From Turritopsis dohrnii (lineage: Eukaryota > Cnidaria > Hydrozoa > Anthoathecata > Oceaniidae), in the NCBI GenBank assembly GCA_027922465.2, contig BQMF02000020.1, positions 744,001 through 808,000 of the forward strand: DNA of 64,000 nucleotides, in the 5' to 3' direction. Positions 48,001-59,311 of the stretch are shown one piece after another. Within the stretch, counting starts at the first letter, position 1, and every line of letters begins with the position of its first letter. The notes under the pieces were generated by a model, which saw nothing but the letters and a program-made list of their open reading frames with translations, did no database searches and was not told where the DNA came from. A program made the translations under genes and the position numbers.

Positions 48001-50688
48001 AGTTCGACCTAAACCAGCATGGCAGTGTACTGCAGCCTAAAAATATGAAGATGAATGAGGGATTCATTTATGAAGATTAAACACACCACTTTGGACTATC
48101 ATCAGAAATAACCATTTTAAACATGATCACCTTTCCATTGGAAATTGCAAAGTCCATCACTTTTACCATGTCCAGAATCGACTGTAAGGAACGAACACCA
48201 TAATCATTCCTGAAAAATTGAATAAACAAATATTTTGGTGTTCTGTTCATTATCAAGAGAATATAATGATGAAAAATTTTAACTTATGTCAATTATGGCA
48301 GTGCTATGCAAGTACTTTGGATGAATCTTTATAAGACTTTACCAATAAAAAAAGAACTTACCAACCAAAGTTATAGAAGAACACTAAAATGTTAAAATGG
48401 CAAACATTAGATTATGTTAACAAACACAAACCATGAAAATATCAAAAACATGAAAATTATGACTTTTAAGAGCAGAGATGCCAACTCTCCCGATTTCAGC
48501 GGGAGATTCCCGATTATGAACGTTAAAAAAACCTCCCGCACTATTATTGAAACATCCTACTTTTCTCCCGATTTTCAAAACCTTGAACTGTGAAATTATT
48601 TTTAGGTTATCAGTTCTTTTTAATTCCAATTTTCTTGTCGTTTTTTGTCACCTAATTTCACTCTGTGTTAAGTTTATGTGCAGGTCTGCATATGCTCAGA
48701 CGGCCCTGATATCATGTGGTGGACAGAGTCATTCAAATCAAAAATAACATTAAAAAAATAAATTGGGTAGTATAATTACCGTAACTATCCGATTAAGTGC
48801 ACAGCATTTATTAAGCGCCCCCTCTAATAAGCGCCCAGATAAGCACCTTTTAAAAGGGGGTGCTTAATCGAAAACTGCCATGAGAAACTGGGCGCTTATT
48901 TGAAATTTTCACTCACGTAGTTTATGCTGTGAGCATCTTTTCTATTTTTCTATTAAACATTAATAGGAAATTTTCTATAAAGTCCTTTTTTCTACGTTTC
49001 AAATCTCAGGTTGAAAGCTGTTCTTTGATCTTCAAAAATTGTTCATCAAGGACTCAGGGCGGAGAAATTTGCGGGCACCACAAGTCCAACCTCCCATTTT
49101 CGTTACCCAATGACTGTAACGTAGACGTTATTTCTTGTATCTGCTTTCAAAAACTAATGAAGTAGTTTTGATATCTGACGAAGAGAAAGATGATATCGAT
49201 GTTGTTTAAGACCCTAGTAAAACTAAAAAAACAGTAATAAGACGAAACCCCACTTTTTCTAAATTTTTTTTTCAGTTTTATTTTTCAGGAAAAATGATAA
49301 AAATTAAAATTACCGTTGTCTCTAATTAGTGCAAAATTAGAAAAATTTTAGAAGCATCCAGCATTTAATAAGCGCCCAGGGCATTTGTTCGGATAATTAC
49401 GGTATTGAAAACACAATGTAGGGATAAGTATCAAACAGTTTCCTGCTTGATAGTTACCATGGCTACCATTACCATTGCTATCCATGAAATCTTGAGGTAT
49501 ATATGAAAATCCACTAGGCTCCAATCCCCACCCACAAGCTGCATGTTCTCCTGGCAGCTGCAGATTAATGACTGATTTGATGCCATGCCTGAACATATTG
49601 AAAATATTTTCGAAAAGGACATATTCATTGTATTTACAGAACTGGTCATCCTTTCTTTATTATGTTGACATGGAAATCCCATTAAAGTTCTTGGGTTACA
49701 TTTACTTGGTCACACTTACTTGTGAAACTGCTCAACAATATTATACTGCTTAATCAACTCTGTAGAGGGTCTTGCCATAGCCAAAATGGTATCTGTAATC
49801 CTTAAAAGAAAAGTGTAATACTATAATTAGCAATCAGGTAAAATCAGTTCAAAATGTTGTTTTAGCATGCCACATAGAATCTGTTGAGCAACACCTACTA
49901 TTCTATTCTAAATTTATATAAAGAACCCAGTTTGAGCACATATTGAACTTTCAGTGTGGACTGTGTATACCAACATCTTGTTATAACAGTTCCTTTTTTG
50001 AACTTGGCAAGGACTTACGGAGTCATTTGCCTATGGTCATTTTTTGTCAATCAATAATGTTAATGATATAAAAATCCATTTGCTCCTCAAAATTGTGCCC
50101 TAATTTTTTGGTCATCCTGCAGCTTATGTATTGCTTACCTCCACAATGTCAGTTATTCCTATTGGTTCTGAAGATATGTGAGCACAACAAAATAAAAGTA
50201 ACTTTACAATGGCAAAATTACACAGGGAATTCAAAATTGATGATTGTATATAAGCCAAAAGCTATCTTTTATTGGATAAGCCAAAAACATAGAGGCGTAA
50301 ATTATATTTTTACTACCATAAACCCATCTTGATTATCCTCAATTGAATGGAAATAAAAAGCTTCTATCAATTAGAGAAAACTATGTGAAATTCAAAATCA
50401 TGTTGAACAATTATTGTACATTATACTCAAAAAGTTAAATTTCTTTTACCAAGATGAATATAGACCTTTGATTACCATATCTTCTTCCTTGAATTTTCCA
50501 GGGCAACAATATTTACATTGCCTGCCACCACAAAACATTGAGCACGTCAAGCTGCTGGGTGTCACATGTCGAATTTTCTCCCCAAAAACAGAGTACTTTG
50601 GAGCTGCTACCATACTATTTGTAATTTGAGAAGTACTTGTATCATCTTCATTAATAAACCATTTGACCTCACCAGATCTTCCAGCCAT
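45082..50688 (-). CDS. PTPDC1: PTPDC1-like dual-specificity phosphatase, ten exons
   Basis: Exons, in transcript order: 50450-50688, 49720-49800, 49473-49588, 48362-48383, 48131-48209, 47947-48036, 47540-47565, 47197-47286, 47026-47107, 45082-45825. They join in frame to 522 aa. The N-terminal [18 protein letters not shown] and IKGLYSSW, the [18 protein letters not shown] loop, the catalytic [17 protein letters not shown] (Cys184, Arg190), IQTRGQ and [11 protein letters not shown] follow the order known for PTPDC1, a cysteine phosphatase linked to centrosome/cilium function in vertebrates. All catalytic residues are present. The last exon is a disordered Ser-rich tail with an exact 54-bp tandem duplication; its stop at 45082 may be bypassed by a GTTAGT donor at 45141. 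Two exons are only 22 and 26 nt. Introns hold several MITEs. Confidence 0.85.
45614..45721 (-). repeat. Exact 54-bp tandem duplication in the coding tail
   Basis: Two identical adjacent copies (45614-45667 and 45668-45721) code for two copies of an 18-residue unit containing [15 protein letters not shown]. The frame is kept, and identity suggests a recent event that may vary between individuals. Confidence 0.9.
46261..46750. mobile_element. TTAA-bounded MITE in a phosphatase intron
   Basis: The 31 bases at 46261-46291, beginning TTAAAGGGATTCCTGCGTCC, are matched perfectly in inverse orientation at 46720-46750. A further 40 bases inward match imperfectly. TTAA is at both ends. It is 490 bp long, AT-rich, with no coding frame. 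Confidence 0.7.
48779..49402. mobile_element. TA-flanked inverted-repeat element with TAAGCGCCC subrepeats
   Basis: The left end CCGTAACTATCCGATTAAG and the right end (inverse of CGGATAATTACGG) match, with TA outside each. Units of TAAGCGCCC recur near both ends. It lies in the intron between 48384 and 49472 and has no open frame of its own. Confidence 0.55.
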
Positions 50689-53338
50689 TTTTTATTTTTT
50701 TTATCTGAGACAAACAAATAGGATAAAAAATATTCCAAACACTATATATAACCCTAATATACTTAACAAAAGAATAACTTGCTTTCAATAAAATAATTCC
50801 TTCTTTTATGCTTGTCAAGACAAGGGTCAAAACACCTAACAATACTTTCAAACTTCAAAACTGCTGCTGAAGATTGCTTATGTCTTTTCCCCTCTATTCA
50901 CAGCTAAAATAGATAAAACAGTAAAAATTACCAGATTCAATCTCACTTGATATTATATTTTTGTATCCAAACACCAAACACCTTTTCTGCTTGTGTAATT
51001 GGTACGGTTTTATTGCAATTCACTTCTATAACTATTGACCCGCTCTGAAATTTCAATAATTCAGGTTATGCCATTTCTGAAAAGGTTTAATTGCTTAGTC
51101 TCAAGTTGCTTGTTGAGTGTTGGTTTCTTCAATGCCATTTTGAAGGCTTCTAGTGTTTTCCTACTTTGTCTGCTTTCAAGTGGGGCAGACATCAGAATTT
51201 TCATTTCTTTCTAAATGTTTTGCAGGCTCAGAATTGCCTTTCAGCGTATTGTGTTCTCCCCAACGTATTTCAACATTTCTTGCTGTTTTACTAATGTAAG
51301 TTTCGCCATACAAGCGAAATTTTACAGCTAGGGTGTGAGTTTTGACTCTTGAGTTTAAAAAAGACATTTTACTTCCTTCGTAATTCCACTTGATCGTAAC
51401 TGTATACTTTTTCAATATTATATCCTTTTTTACTGCATATTTTACAGTACTGATGATGATTTGATTTTTATCTGTTGATATAGTTTCGTTCTTTAAATTT
51501 ATGGGTTTATAGAATGGATCAATAGTTAAAGGAGTAAATTCTCCACAGGAAAACAATATCTACTCATCAAGAGAAAGCAAAAGTCTATAATGGAATTAAT
51601 TTTCCCTTGTAGTAAAGCATTATCACAACTTTATTTATCACATTTATCAAAGTGGGTAAAACATTTCGTCGCTGACAAGGCAAAAGGGCCAATCTCAAAA
51701 TTGTAATTTCGGGAAATCGCAAATTAAAATTTTTTAACATATTTTTGCAATTGGTTTTTCTCTATAAAGGCTCGAGCTCCCTTTTTTGGGATGTAAATTT
51801 TTTTATCGAGTTTAACTTCGAAAAGGATATGTCAAATTCGCATTTCCCATGTGTGAACCGCGTGACGAAAATTTCAATTTGAAAATTGGAAACAGAAAAT
51901 ATATACATGTTGTAGAGTTCAAAAAACATAGATATAATATAAATGTCATGATGCCATTTGATAGAGTTAGGCCCCTAGTTTCAGAATCTCAAATAAAAAA
52001 AATATTCATTTTTGAGATTGGCCCTTTTGCCTTGTCAACGACGATTTTATCATCCTTAATCTATAAAAACAAAACTTATCCTTCAATCCTTATTATTTCC
52101 TTATTAAAAATTCATAACAGTTTCAGCTTGGGTAATGTAGGCCACTGAAGAAATGTCTCCATCCTTCAAGAAGGAGCAACTTGACCTACTTAGTCAATTC
52201 AGCCAAGTTTGGATGCAGATTGGCTAAAAACTTAATAATTGGGAAAGACAGGTGTGAATTATATTCTCAATGTGTTATGACTGTTGATTTTAATCAGTCC
52301 CATTGTCTAGGTCTCTTGTGTCTCTGATAATTGTTTTATTTTCAGAAAAAATGAGAGGTGCCTTCTAGGAGTGTAATTTGGAAAATAATATCTCCTAATT
52401 AAGAAGATTTTTATTAATTAAGAGAGCAGAGAACAATATATTATCATGAATAACCAACAGACCAAAACAGGTTGCAAAAAAGTCCTTTAAACATAATGAC
52501 ATCACGAATGAATAAAGGAACAATCATCAAATTTCATTGATAAATTTTGCTTTCAGTGCTTAAAACTATTTAACATCCAAATTAGTATGCATCTTGAATA
52601 GTAGTAATCATTTATGATTATGACCTGATGAAAAAATGCATGGTAAAAAAACACTAATTTTTTTCAAAAGAAGTTGGTAAATCATTAACAGAAACAATTA
52701 AACAGTTATCATATCTTTTGTATAAAGCTTCTTCCACATCTGTCCCTTTTGTGTGTGCCATTTGTTTTTTATAGAACCCTAATTCTTCTTTTCAAGGTTT
52801 GTTTAAAAAAGATAGGAAAAATCAAAGTGGAGACAACAGAACAAACAAATTTTTGACATAGAGTGGTCTTTCTTTCTAGTTTATAAGGTACTGTTCTCCA
52901 AATTAAAAGCCATCCTTCTATAAGAAGATTTTTCTTAAATTAAAGTTTTCCCTACTTGACTACTGTTTAATGTATATACTCTTTAAATTTTCATATGGGG
53001 TACAAAAATGGTAGCATAATACACACCAAGTAATTAATAAAGTCTATATATATATAATGATAGGCAATTTATTTTCTCAACTTTCTTGTATATACATTTA
53101 TTTTCAATCTTAATAAAGATAAGAACATATTATGATGAATGGTGTTAACTGAGCTGAGGAGTCGAGCAATAATACAAATACTTCATTTTTTTTAGTTTTA
53201 ATGTTTGTGCTGCTTTTATTAACGACTGATTGGCAAAATGTATGTTGTTTCTTATTATCAGTAGTATGCATAAGCTTCTCATAGCTTAAAATCAGTTAAT
53301 ATCTTTTTTACTCATGTTCAAGAAGAAGCAGGACGGGC
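50689..53338. other. Intergenic region upstream of the phosphatase gene
   Basis: It is AT-rich. Apart from the Penelope-like relic at 51070-51556, I see no gene or element. The phosphatase promoter should lie just above 50688. Confidence 0.5.
51070..51556 (-). pseudogene. Penelope-like element relic: GIY-YIG endonuclease end
   Basis: The minus frame reads FRLYGETYISKTARNVEIRWGEH followed by SEPAKHLERN, close to the GIY-YIG nuclease of Penelope-like retroelements, with YIS in place of YIG. After a frameshift near 51180 the expected C-terminal segment (RKTLEAFKMALKKPTLNKQL) continues to about 51070. It is a decayed 3' fragment. Confidence 0.55.
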
Positions 53339-54658
53339 GCGTACCGTGAGTTGGGACGAGATTCAACTTTGTAAAACATTTCAACATTTTAAAAATAGCG
53401 GAATGTAAATTGCCTTTGAGCTCTTCAAATCCCAACACAAGTTAAAATACTTCGTACAGCTGCGCACGTTTATTTTTAAAATACCAATTAGAAATTCTCA
53501 AAGACGGTTTCCATGAAGTGATGTCCATCCTCCGCCCAGCCACCTTTTCGCTCTTTCAACTGTGTTTACCTTATTATTCTAATGCACAGGTTGGGGTGCA
53601 TGGGCGGAAGCTATGTATATAGTGAAACAAACTGAAGGAGATGATTGTGTGCAAAATTTGTATCTCAAAGACAGTTTTCACTAAGCAATATCATCCCCTA
53701 AAACACCTTTTCGTCCAACCCAGTGCACCTACAAAGCTTACCGGCAGGTCTTACCATGCATGTGCCATCATCGTGAGCTGAGATGTAAAGAACGCAATGG
53801 AGAGAATTGATGACTGGGCAATTACCGTGTAAAGGGTTTTGTGCAAATATTTAAAAGTGCACATCGTATACACTCCATCAATTCCCATTGCTACTCAGTT
53901 GAAAAGATTCACCACTGGACAATGAATTTGAGAGATGGAAAATCTTCTTCAGTGTCCCCCGTTAATGAAACAAAAATAACTTCTTTTGGAGTATTTTTCA
54001 TGTTTTCTACAGGGCTAAAATACGGCGAAGGAGAGACAACACAAAAACTTGAAAATTTAAATGCAAACTACAATATTTTTCGCAATGACTATGACTAGAC
54101 TATCTCATCCAAGCACAACTTAACCGATTTGCAATGTAGAAACCAGGCATTCACTTTCATTTTCAAGCAGCTGCATGTGTTGTTGTGATTCACACAAAAA
54201 AGACCGCTGACCACTTATAAAATACTATACTAACCTGATGTCAAAACCTAAAATTTTAAACTATTTCTTCAACTCAAATTTCTTAACAACTTCTACCTTA
54301 AATCGTATATATATCAAAATCTAACGAACCCACATGAAACTTATGAAAACATTTTTCTCACAGAAAAACTAAAACAACATTCCTATTTGTTCAGCGCCAT
54401 TATTATGATGTCAAAACATTTGAAGCCCGTGACATAACGAGATTAGCTGAAATGGATTGTGACATTTTAATAGCCAGTCTCTCTAAATGATGGTAACCAT
54501 TCATGAATGTTTTGATTGCTTTAAATCTTTTTTGTTGTATAACTTGATTTAGTTTTAAAAATATAATGTATTTAAATTATTGACCAGATGCAGCTTGATT
54601 TTGGCTTGTTGAATCTCGCCCCACAGAGTTGAATCTCGCCCCAACTCACACGGTACGC
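53339..54658. mobile_element. Non-autonomous inverted-repeat element, 1.3 kb
   Basis: The left end GCGTACCGTGAGTTGGGACG (53339-53368) matches the inverse of 54627-54658 with a 2-bp indel and one substitution. Next to the right end, GTTGAATCTCGCCCC is duplicated. The only frame (53841-54098) resembles nothing known to me. Confidence 0.55.
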
Positions 54659-54944
54659 ATCATTTTAAAGAAGTTAAAAACTCTGCATCAGCCATTATGC
54701 AACCGAACCTTTGGTACAAAATATACAAGTACACATTTGCTTCACTTCATTCAATATTACAGTAGTAAATTGGTTAAAGTATAAGGAATTGTACGATATA
54801 GAAGAAATTTACCTCAAAATGCAAAAAAAAAGAAGAAAAGTCTGGCTGCCACAACAACCACAACATTGATTTGTTTTTGTACCAGCATTGAGATAAGAGC
54901 TATGCACACGGTTCGTTCTTAACGCAAAAAGACTGAGGGGAGAG

Positions 54945-55705
54945 AAATACCTTCGCGAAAAGGTCGATGGATGGATCAAAGACATCCGTCTACTCTCCGA
55001 AATTGCAATCACCCAACCACAAGCAGCGTATGCATGTTTCATCAGCGGATACCAGCATAAAATGACATACTTTATGCGCACGATTCCTGGATGCGATGAA
55101 GAACTCTCACGGATCGATATGACGCGATGCGTCATAAATTCATTCCAGCAATAACCGGAGGCCATATTGTAAATGATTCTGAACGCCAACTGCTGTCACT
55201 TCCACCAAGACTTGGAGGCCTGGGCCTGAGGATATTCAGTGAATGTGCTAATGGGGAATACAACAACTCGCAAAGTGTGACTATAGATCTCCAAGAGCAG
55301 ATCTTAGGCAAGCATACAGTCAACCACGAGGCCAAGACGAAACAACATATAAAGAACGAACGACAACAACAGTTGAAGCAAAAACTTGATACACTGCTCA
55401 GTACAATGTCGGAAGAAGAAAAAAGACGAACAGAAGCAAACAGTCAAAAAGGCGTATCCAATTGGCTAACATCTCTGCCATTCAAAGAATATGGTTTCGA
55501 TCTGTCAAAACAAGAATTCAGAGACGCTATTCGCTTGCGTTATGACTGGACTCTGGAAAGGCTCCCAATAACATGTGCATGTGGATCTCAATTCGACGTG
55601 TCACACGCTTTATCATGCAAAAAAGGTGGATTTGTCACACTACGACATAATGAGCTACGTAACATCACCGCCGATCTTCTAAATGAAGTATGTCACGATG
55701 TCTGA
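54945..55705 (+). pseudogene. C-terminal fragment of a retrotransposon polyprotein, frameshifted
   Basis: A first frame reads KYLREKVDGWIKDIRLLSEI, then TQPQAAYACFISGYQHKMTY and MRTIPGCDEEL, and stops near 55150. The homology continues in another frame from 55127 with RHKFIPAITGG, LPPRLGGLGLRIF, a long charged helix, and a Cys/His knot (CACGSQFDVSHALSCKKGGF ... RHNELR), ending in TGA at 55703. Parts of this kind follow the RT of retroelements that are abundant in cnidarian genomes. The exact element class is not assigned. Confidence 0.5.
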
Positions 55706-57061
55706 GGGGGCTGTTTTTTTTGTTTTATTTTGTTTTTTGTTTTTTTTAATTAGTCGCTCAATACACGGTTTAAAACCACTAATGTATATTGAGGTACAAG
55801 GAGGAAAGGTGACGATGGACATTACATTTAAAGTGTTGAAGATTATAATGAGAAGGAAAAACAGACTGGGGTAAAGAATTCCAGAGAGTGGAGGAACGAT
55901 GGATGAAACTTTGTTGGTAAAAATTTTTTGATGATTTTGGGATGCTGACAGTGTGATCATGGCAATTTAATGATAAGAGGCGAGACGGGACGTTTGCCGG
56001 CGGGACGGGACGAAAAACGGGATCCCGCCTCCACTGAAGTTTTCATAAAAAATCTATCTCGTGTTTATATGAAAAAAACTATCCCGGGACAAAAAACGTC
56101 CCGTCCCGGTTAGGTGAGATCTCGCTTTCTCAAACCGGGATCCCGATTAAGCGGGACGTTTTTCATCATATAAAACACACTGTCCCAGGACGTTTTATAA
56201 TGTTTTAAATGCAACTGCTGTCTCGTCCCGGAAAAACTCCTGCTTAATGCTTTCTCATGTAAAGGCGGGATAAAGTCATCCCGTTTTTCGTCCCGTCCCG
56301 CCTTTCATATAAACAGCCCCTGAAAGGAACGAGGATTTTACTGGGAATAATATGCCGTGAAAAAAAAAAAAAAAAAAAGACTGAAAGTCTCGATCATCTG
56401 CTGCTTACATTGCTGAAAAATGTAGTGAGTGAAAATGCGTGATATAACTTTAAAAAATGTGAGTAGTATTGACGTAAAAGTAGTGAAAATTTTACGAGTC
56501 GGATCGGATACCAGCTCTTTCTAAACACTGCTAACGCGCAGCAGCTGAACAATAGATCATCAAGATTCAATGAGAATAACGACAAATCTGCAAAACCAAA
56601 TTCTCGGCAACTAAAGGTAAAACAAAGTACCAAATAAAGAACGAACGTGAGAAAAGAAACCAAGAAAAGTTCCAACAGGTCATAAACGCGTCAGATGATA
56701 GATAGGAAGATCAAAAGAAAAATGGAAACCCTCAATCAAAAGGGTACGAGCTGACAAAGCAAGAATTTTAAGATTGGGATATTTGCTGCGACTGACCAAT
56801 GGATAGGGTGCCTTCCAAATATGCCTTTGCGGAGTTTCTTTTAGTGTCACCCATGCACTCCTGTCCTGTCAAATAGGTTAAGGCACAACACAGAAAATCT
56901 CGTATATGGACAAAATAAGATTCAAGATACACGTTTTCTTTAAATAAGAAACCAGTTTATAAGAAACCTACATGTAGAATCTCAAAAAATTAAGAAACTT
57001 TACAACTACATCTGCATCACAACTGCATCTCCTGAAACTCACACACAAATCGTTACATCAA
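55706..57061. other. Noncoding region with GC-rich foldback sequence
   Basis: It holds T- and A-rich low complexity, the GGGACG-rich inverted repeat (55999-56302) and an A run at 56360-56378. GGGGCTGTTT at 55709 is the inverse of AAACAGCCCC at 56311, so the outer limits of that element may be about 55705-56324, with other DNA inserted in its left part. No gene is recognised. Confidence 0.5.
55999..56302. repeat. GC-rich inverted repeat, 25-bp perfect arms
   Basis: The arm GGCGGGACGGGACGAAAAAC plus five bases (55999-56023) is repeated inversely at 56278-56302. Many GTCCCG/CGGGAC units lie between. Its GC content is far above the surroundings. Confidence 0.7.
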
Positions 57062-57441
57062 AGTGAGTTTCCAAATTACTTGAAGAGTTTAAACTTCGAA
57101 ACTTCCAACAGAAATAAACGCAACTCATACAGGACGAAGACTGAACTCAAAGTCGAACCAACTGAAAATACATTTTCCGGAAAACGCAGTAGATTTTTTA
57201 ACGATCTGCCTTCGAACTTACGAGAAGAAAAAAATTATAACTCATTCGTATCTGGACTTAACTTAAATCATTTTTACTTGATGCAGGCGGTAGCCAATCA
57301 CTAATTTACCTTTTTTTATATGGACATATATAATTTCATAATTTTATAATTTATATTTTAAACTAATTTATTACTTTACGGGATGAAGAACCATTGTAAG
57401 ATATGGATATGCCCTGAAATAAAGGCATTATCATTATCACA
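57062..57441 (+). mobile_element. 3' end of another non-LTR retrotransposon
   Basis: The frame 57080-57304 has the usual LINE C-terminal pattern: RNKRNSYRTKTELKV, FFNDLPSNLREEKNYNSFVS. The following 3' region ends AATAAAGGCATTATCATTATC, a tail form common in CR1/Jockey-like elements. Only this end is preserved. Confidence 0.5.
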
Positions 57442-58222
57442 TTGTTATGACTTTTTTTCAAATAAGAAACTTTTTGACTTTTCATTTGAGGAAATTCCAT
57501 TGCATTACATTACATTGCAGAAACAAATTAGTTCCAAACGCATTTAAAATCCGAATGCTTTCATTTTTTTAAGTTAAAAACAAAAGGAATGATTTTAAAA
57601 AACTACACAATATTTTCGAAAATGAAGCAAGCAACTTCTATCATTCATTGGATATACATTGTTAACAAAAAATAAGAAACCGAATAAGAAACTTTTAGAA
57701 TTAAAAACATTGAAATTTAGACCAAATTAAGAAACTTTTAGAACTGGACCCTTCGCTAAGTTTCTTATATATAAAAAAACACAACGTGTATGACTGCTGG
57801 TTAGTTGAACACAAAGTATGTGTCAATGTGAGAAAAGAACCTATTCTTCTTGAATTGAATAATGGAGAGCTTCCTCGAAAAGTGAACATAAAGAACAAAC
57901 AAGCACCACGACTCGATATTAGCGCGCTCAATTTCTGAACAAAAGAGTCCAATGGCATTTTGTATATAAGAGTATTCAATCTCTTTGCCCACATAAGAAG
58001 TTGAGAAATGCTACAAATCGAACAAGAGCGAAAAAAAAACAAAAAAAAAACAAAAAAAAAAAAAACAGCAATAAAGTGAACGTGTCAAAAACAGGTCATT
58101 CACCCTATTGATTTTTTCGCAGCGACCGGTAGAATAAGGAAAGAATGCACTCGATTATGTCCATGATTCTTCAAAGGGCTTTACGAGATGATTGCAGGCA
58201 GCGCAAAATGGAAACCTCAATA

Positions 58223-59187
58223 CCTTATCGGACAAAACTTAGTCGGACAAAAGTGACTAAATTTTTTGGAAGTGACTAAAATTTTGTCCGACTAATAATT
58301 TTGTCCGACTAAAATTTTGTCCGACTAATTATTATGTCCGACTAAATATTTGGTCCAATTTTTCAGAATTCTTCTTCTTATCAGTTTAATTACAAAATTT
58401 TGAATATTTATAATTTCTTTATGACTTTTCTTTTTGCTCACCAACGAATACAATATTTTTACATGACTTAGTCATAAATAAACAATTTCTAAAGTGGTAA
58501 AGTTTTTTGATAAATAATATTAACGCTCGTTTTCATGATGTTCATTGTTTATTCTTTATGCTCTAAAGGGATTCTCGACCCTTTCGTAAACAGATTGGAC
58601 GTTTTTAACAGCCTCACTTATTCCAGGAAGGAATCCACAGGAAAAGAGAAAAGTAATAACACCGGTAATAACAGAAACTTCCGATGAAAGTGATAGCGAG
58701 GTAGTTCAAAACAAAATGAAGAAGACAGTCATAATAGAAGAAACGCCTGAAGCCAATGCAGTAACCAAAACAGATTTTTATACTGATCAGGAATATGACA
58801 TTGAAATTGAAAAATAAAATTATACTACAACCCTTTTAATAAGGATTTTTTTCTGTCAGCAAAATTGTGCCGTGTCGAGATATGATGATTTTGTTGGACA
58901 TATGTTTTTCAAATTTGGCAAAACTGTTTTTATTAAATATGCCTTTTCCCTCATTTTCCTATACACACCTAGAACTTAGAGTAATCAGCGCACTTCCGCA
59001 CACTTTTCGATAATCCTTATCGAAAATTAAGTAAGTTATGAAATTTTAGAAAAGGACCAAAATTTTAGTCGGACAAAATTATTAGTCGGACAAAAGTGAC
59101 TAAAATATTTGGAAGTGACTAAAATTTTGTCCGACTAATATTTTCGTCCGACTAAAATTTTGTCCGACTAAGTTTTGTCCGATAAGG
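58223..59187. mobile_element. TA-flanked inverted-repeat element with TTAGTCGGACAAAA subrepeats
   Basis: The left end CCTTATCGGACAAAACTTAG and its inverse at the right end (to 59187) match, and TA is outside both. Several copies of TTAGTCGGACAAAA and its inverse crowd each end. Inside, after a polypyrimidine tract and AG at 58626, a 63-codon segment (58627-58817) runs to TAA with KRKVITPVITETSDESDSE and TDFYTDQEYDIEIEK: a possible last exon. Confidence 0.6.
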
Positions 59188-59243
59188 TAATTATTATTCT
59201 TGACCATTTTTTTTCTCTTTTTCATCCTGAGGACAAAACCAAC

Positions 59244-59311
59244 CTCGAACCCAGGGTTTCTTGCCTTCTCGATATACGTATGTCAAAAAAGGCAAGAAAC
59301 CCTGGATTTGA
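59244..59311. repeat. Hairpin with 17-bp perfect stem
   Basis: CCAGGGTTTCTTGCCTT (59251-59267) pairs perfectly with 59289-59305 across a 21-base loop. After one mismatch, about five more pairs (one wobble) extend the stem. The hairpin size suits a small-RNA precursor, but a foldback remnant is equally possible. Confidence 0.6.
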
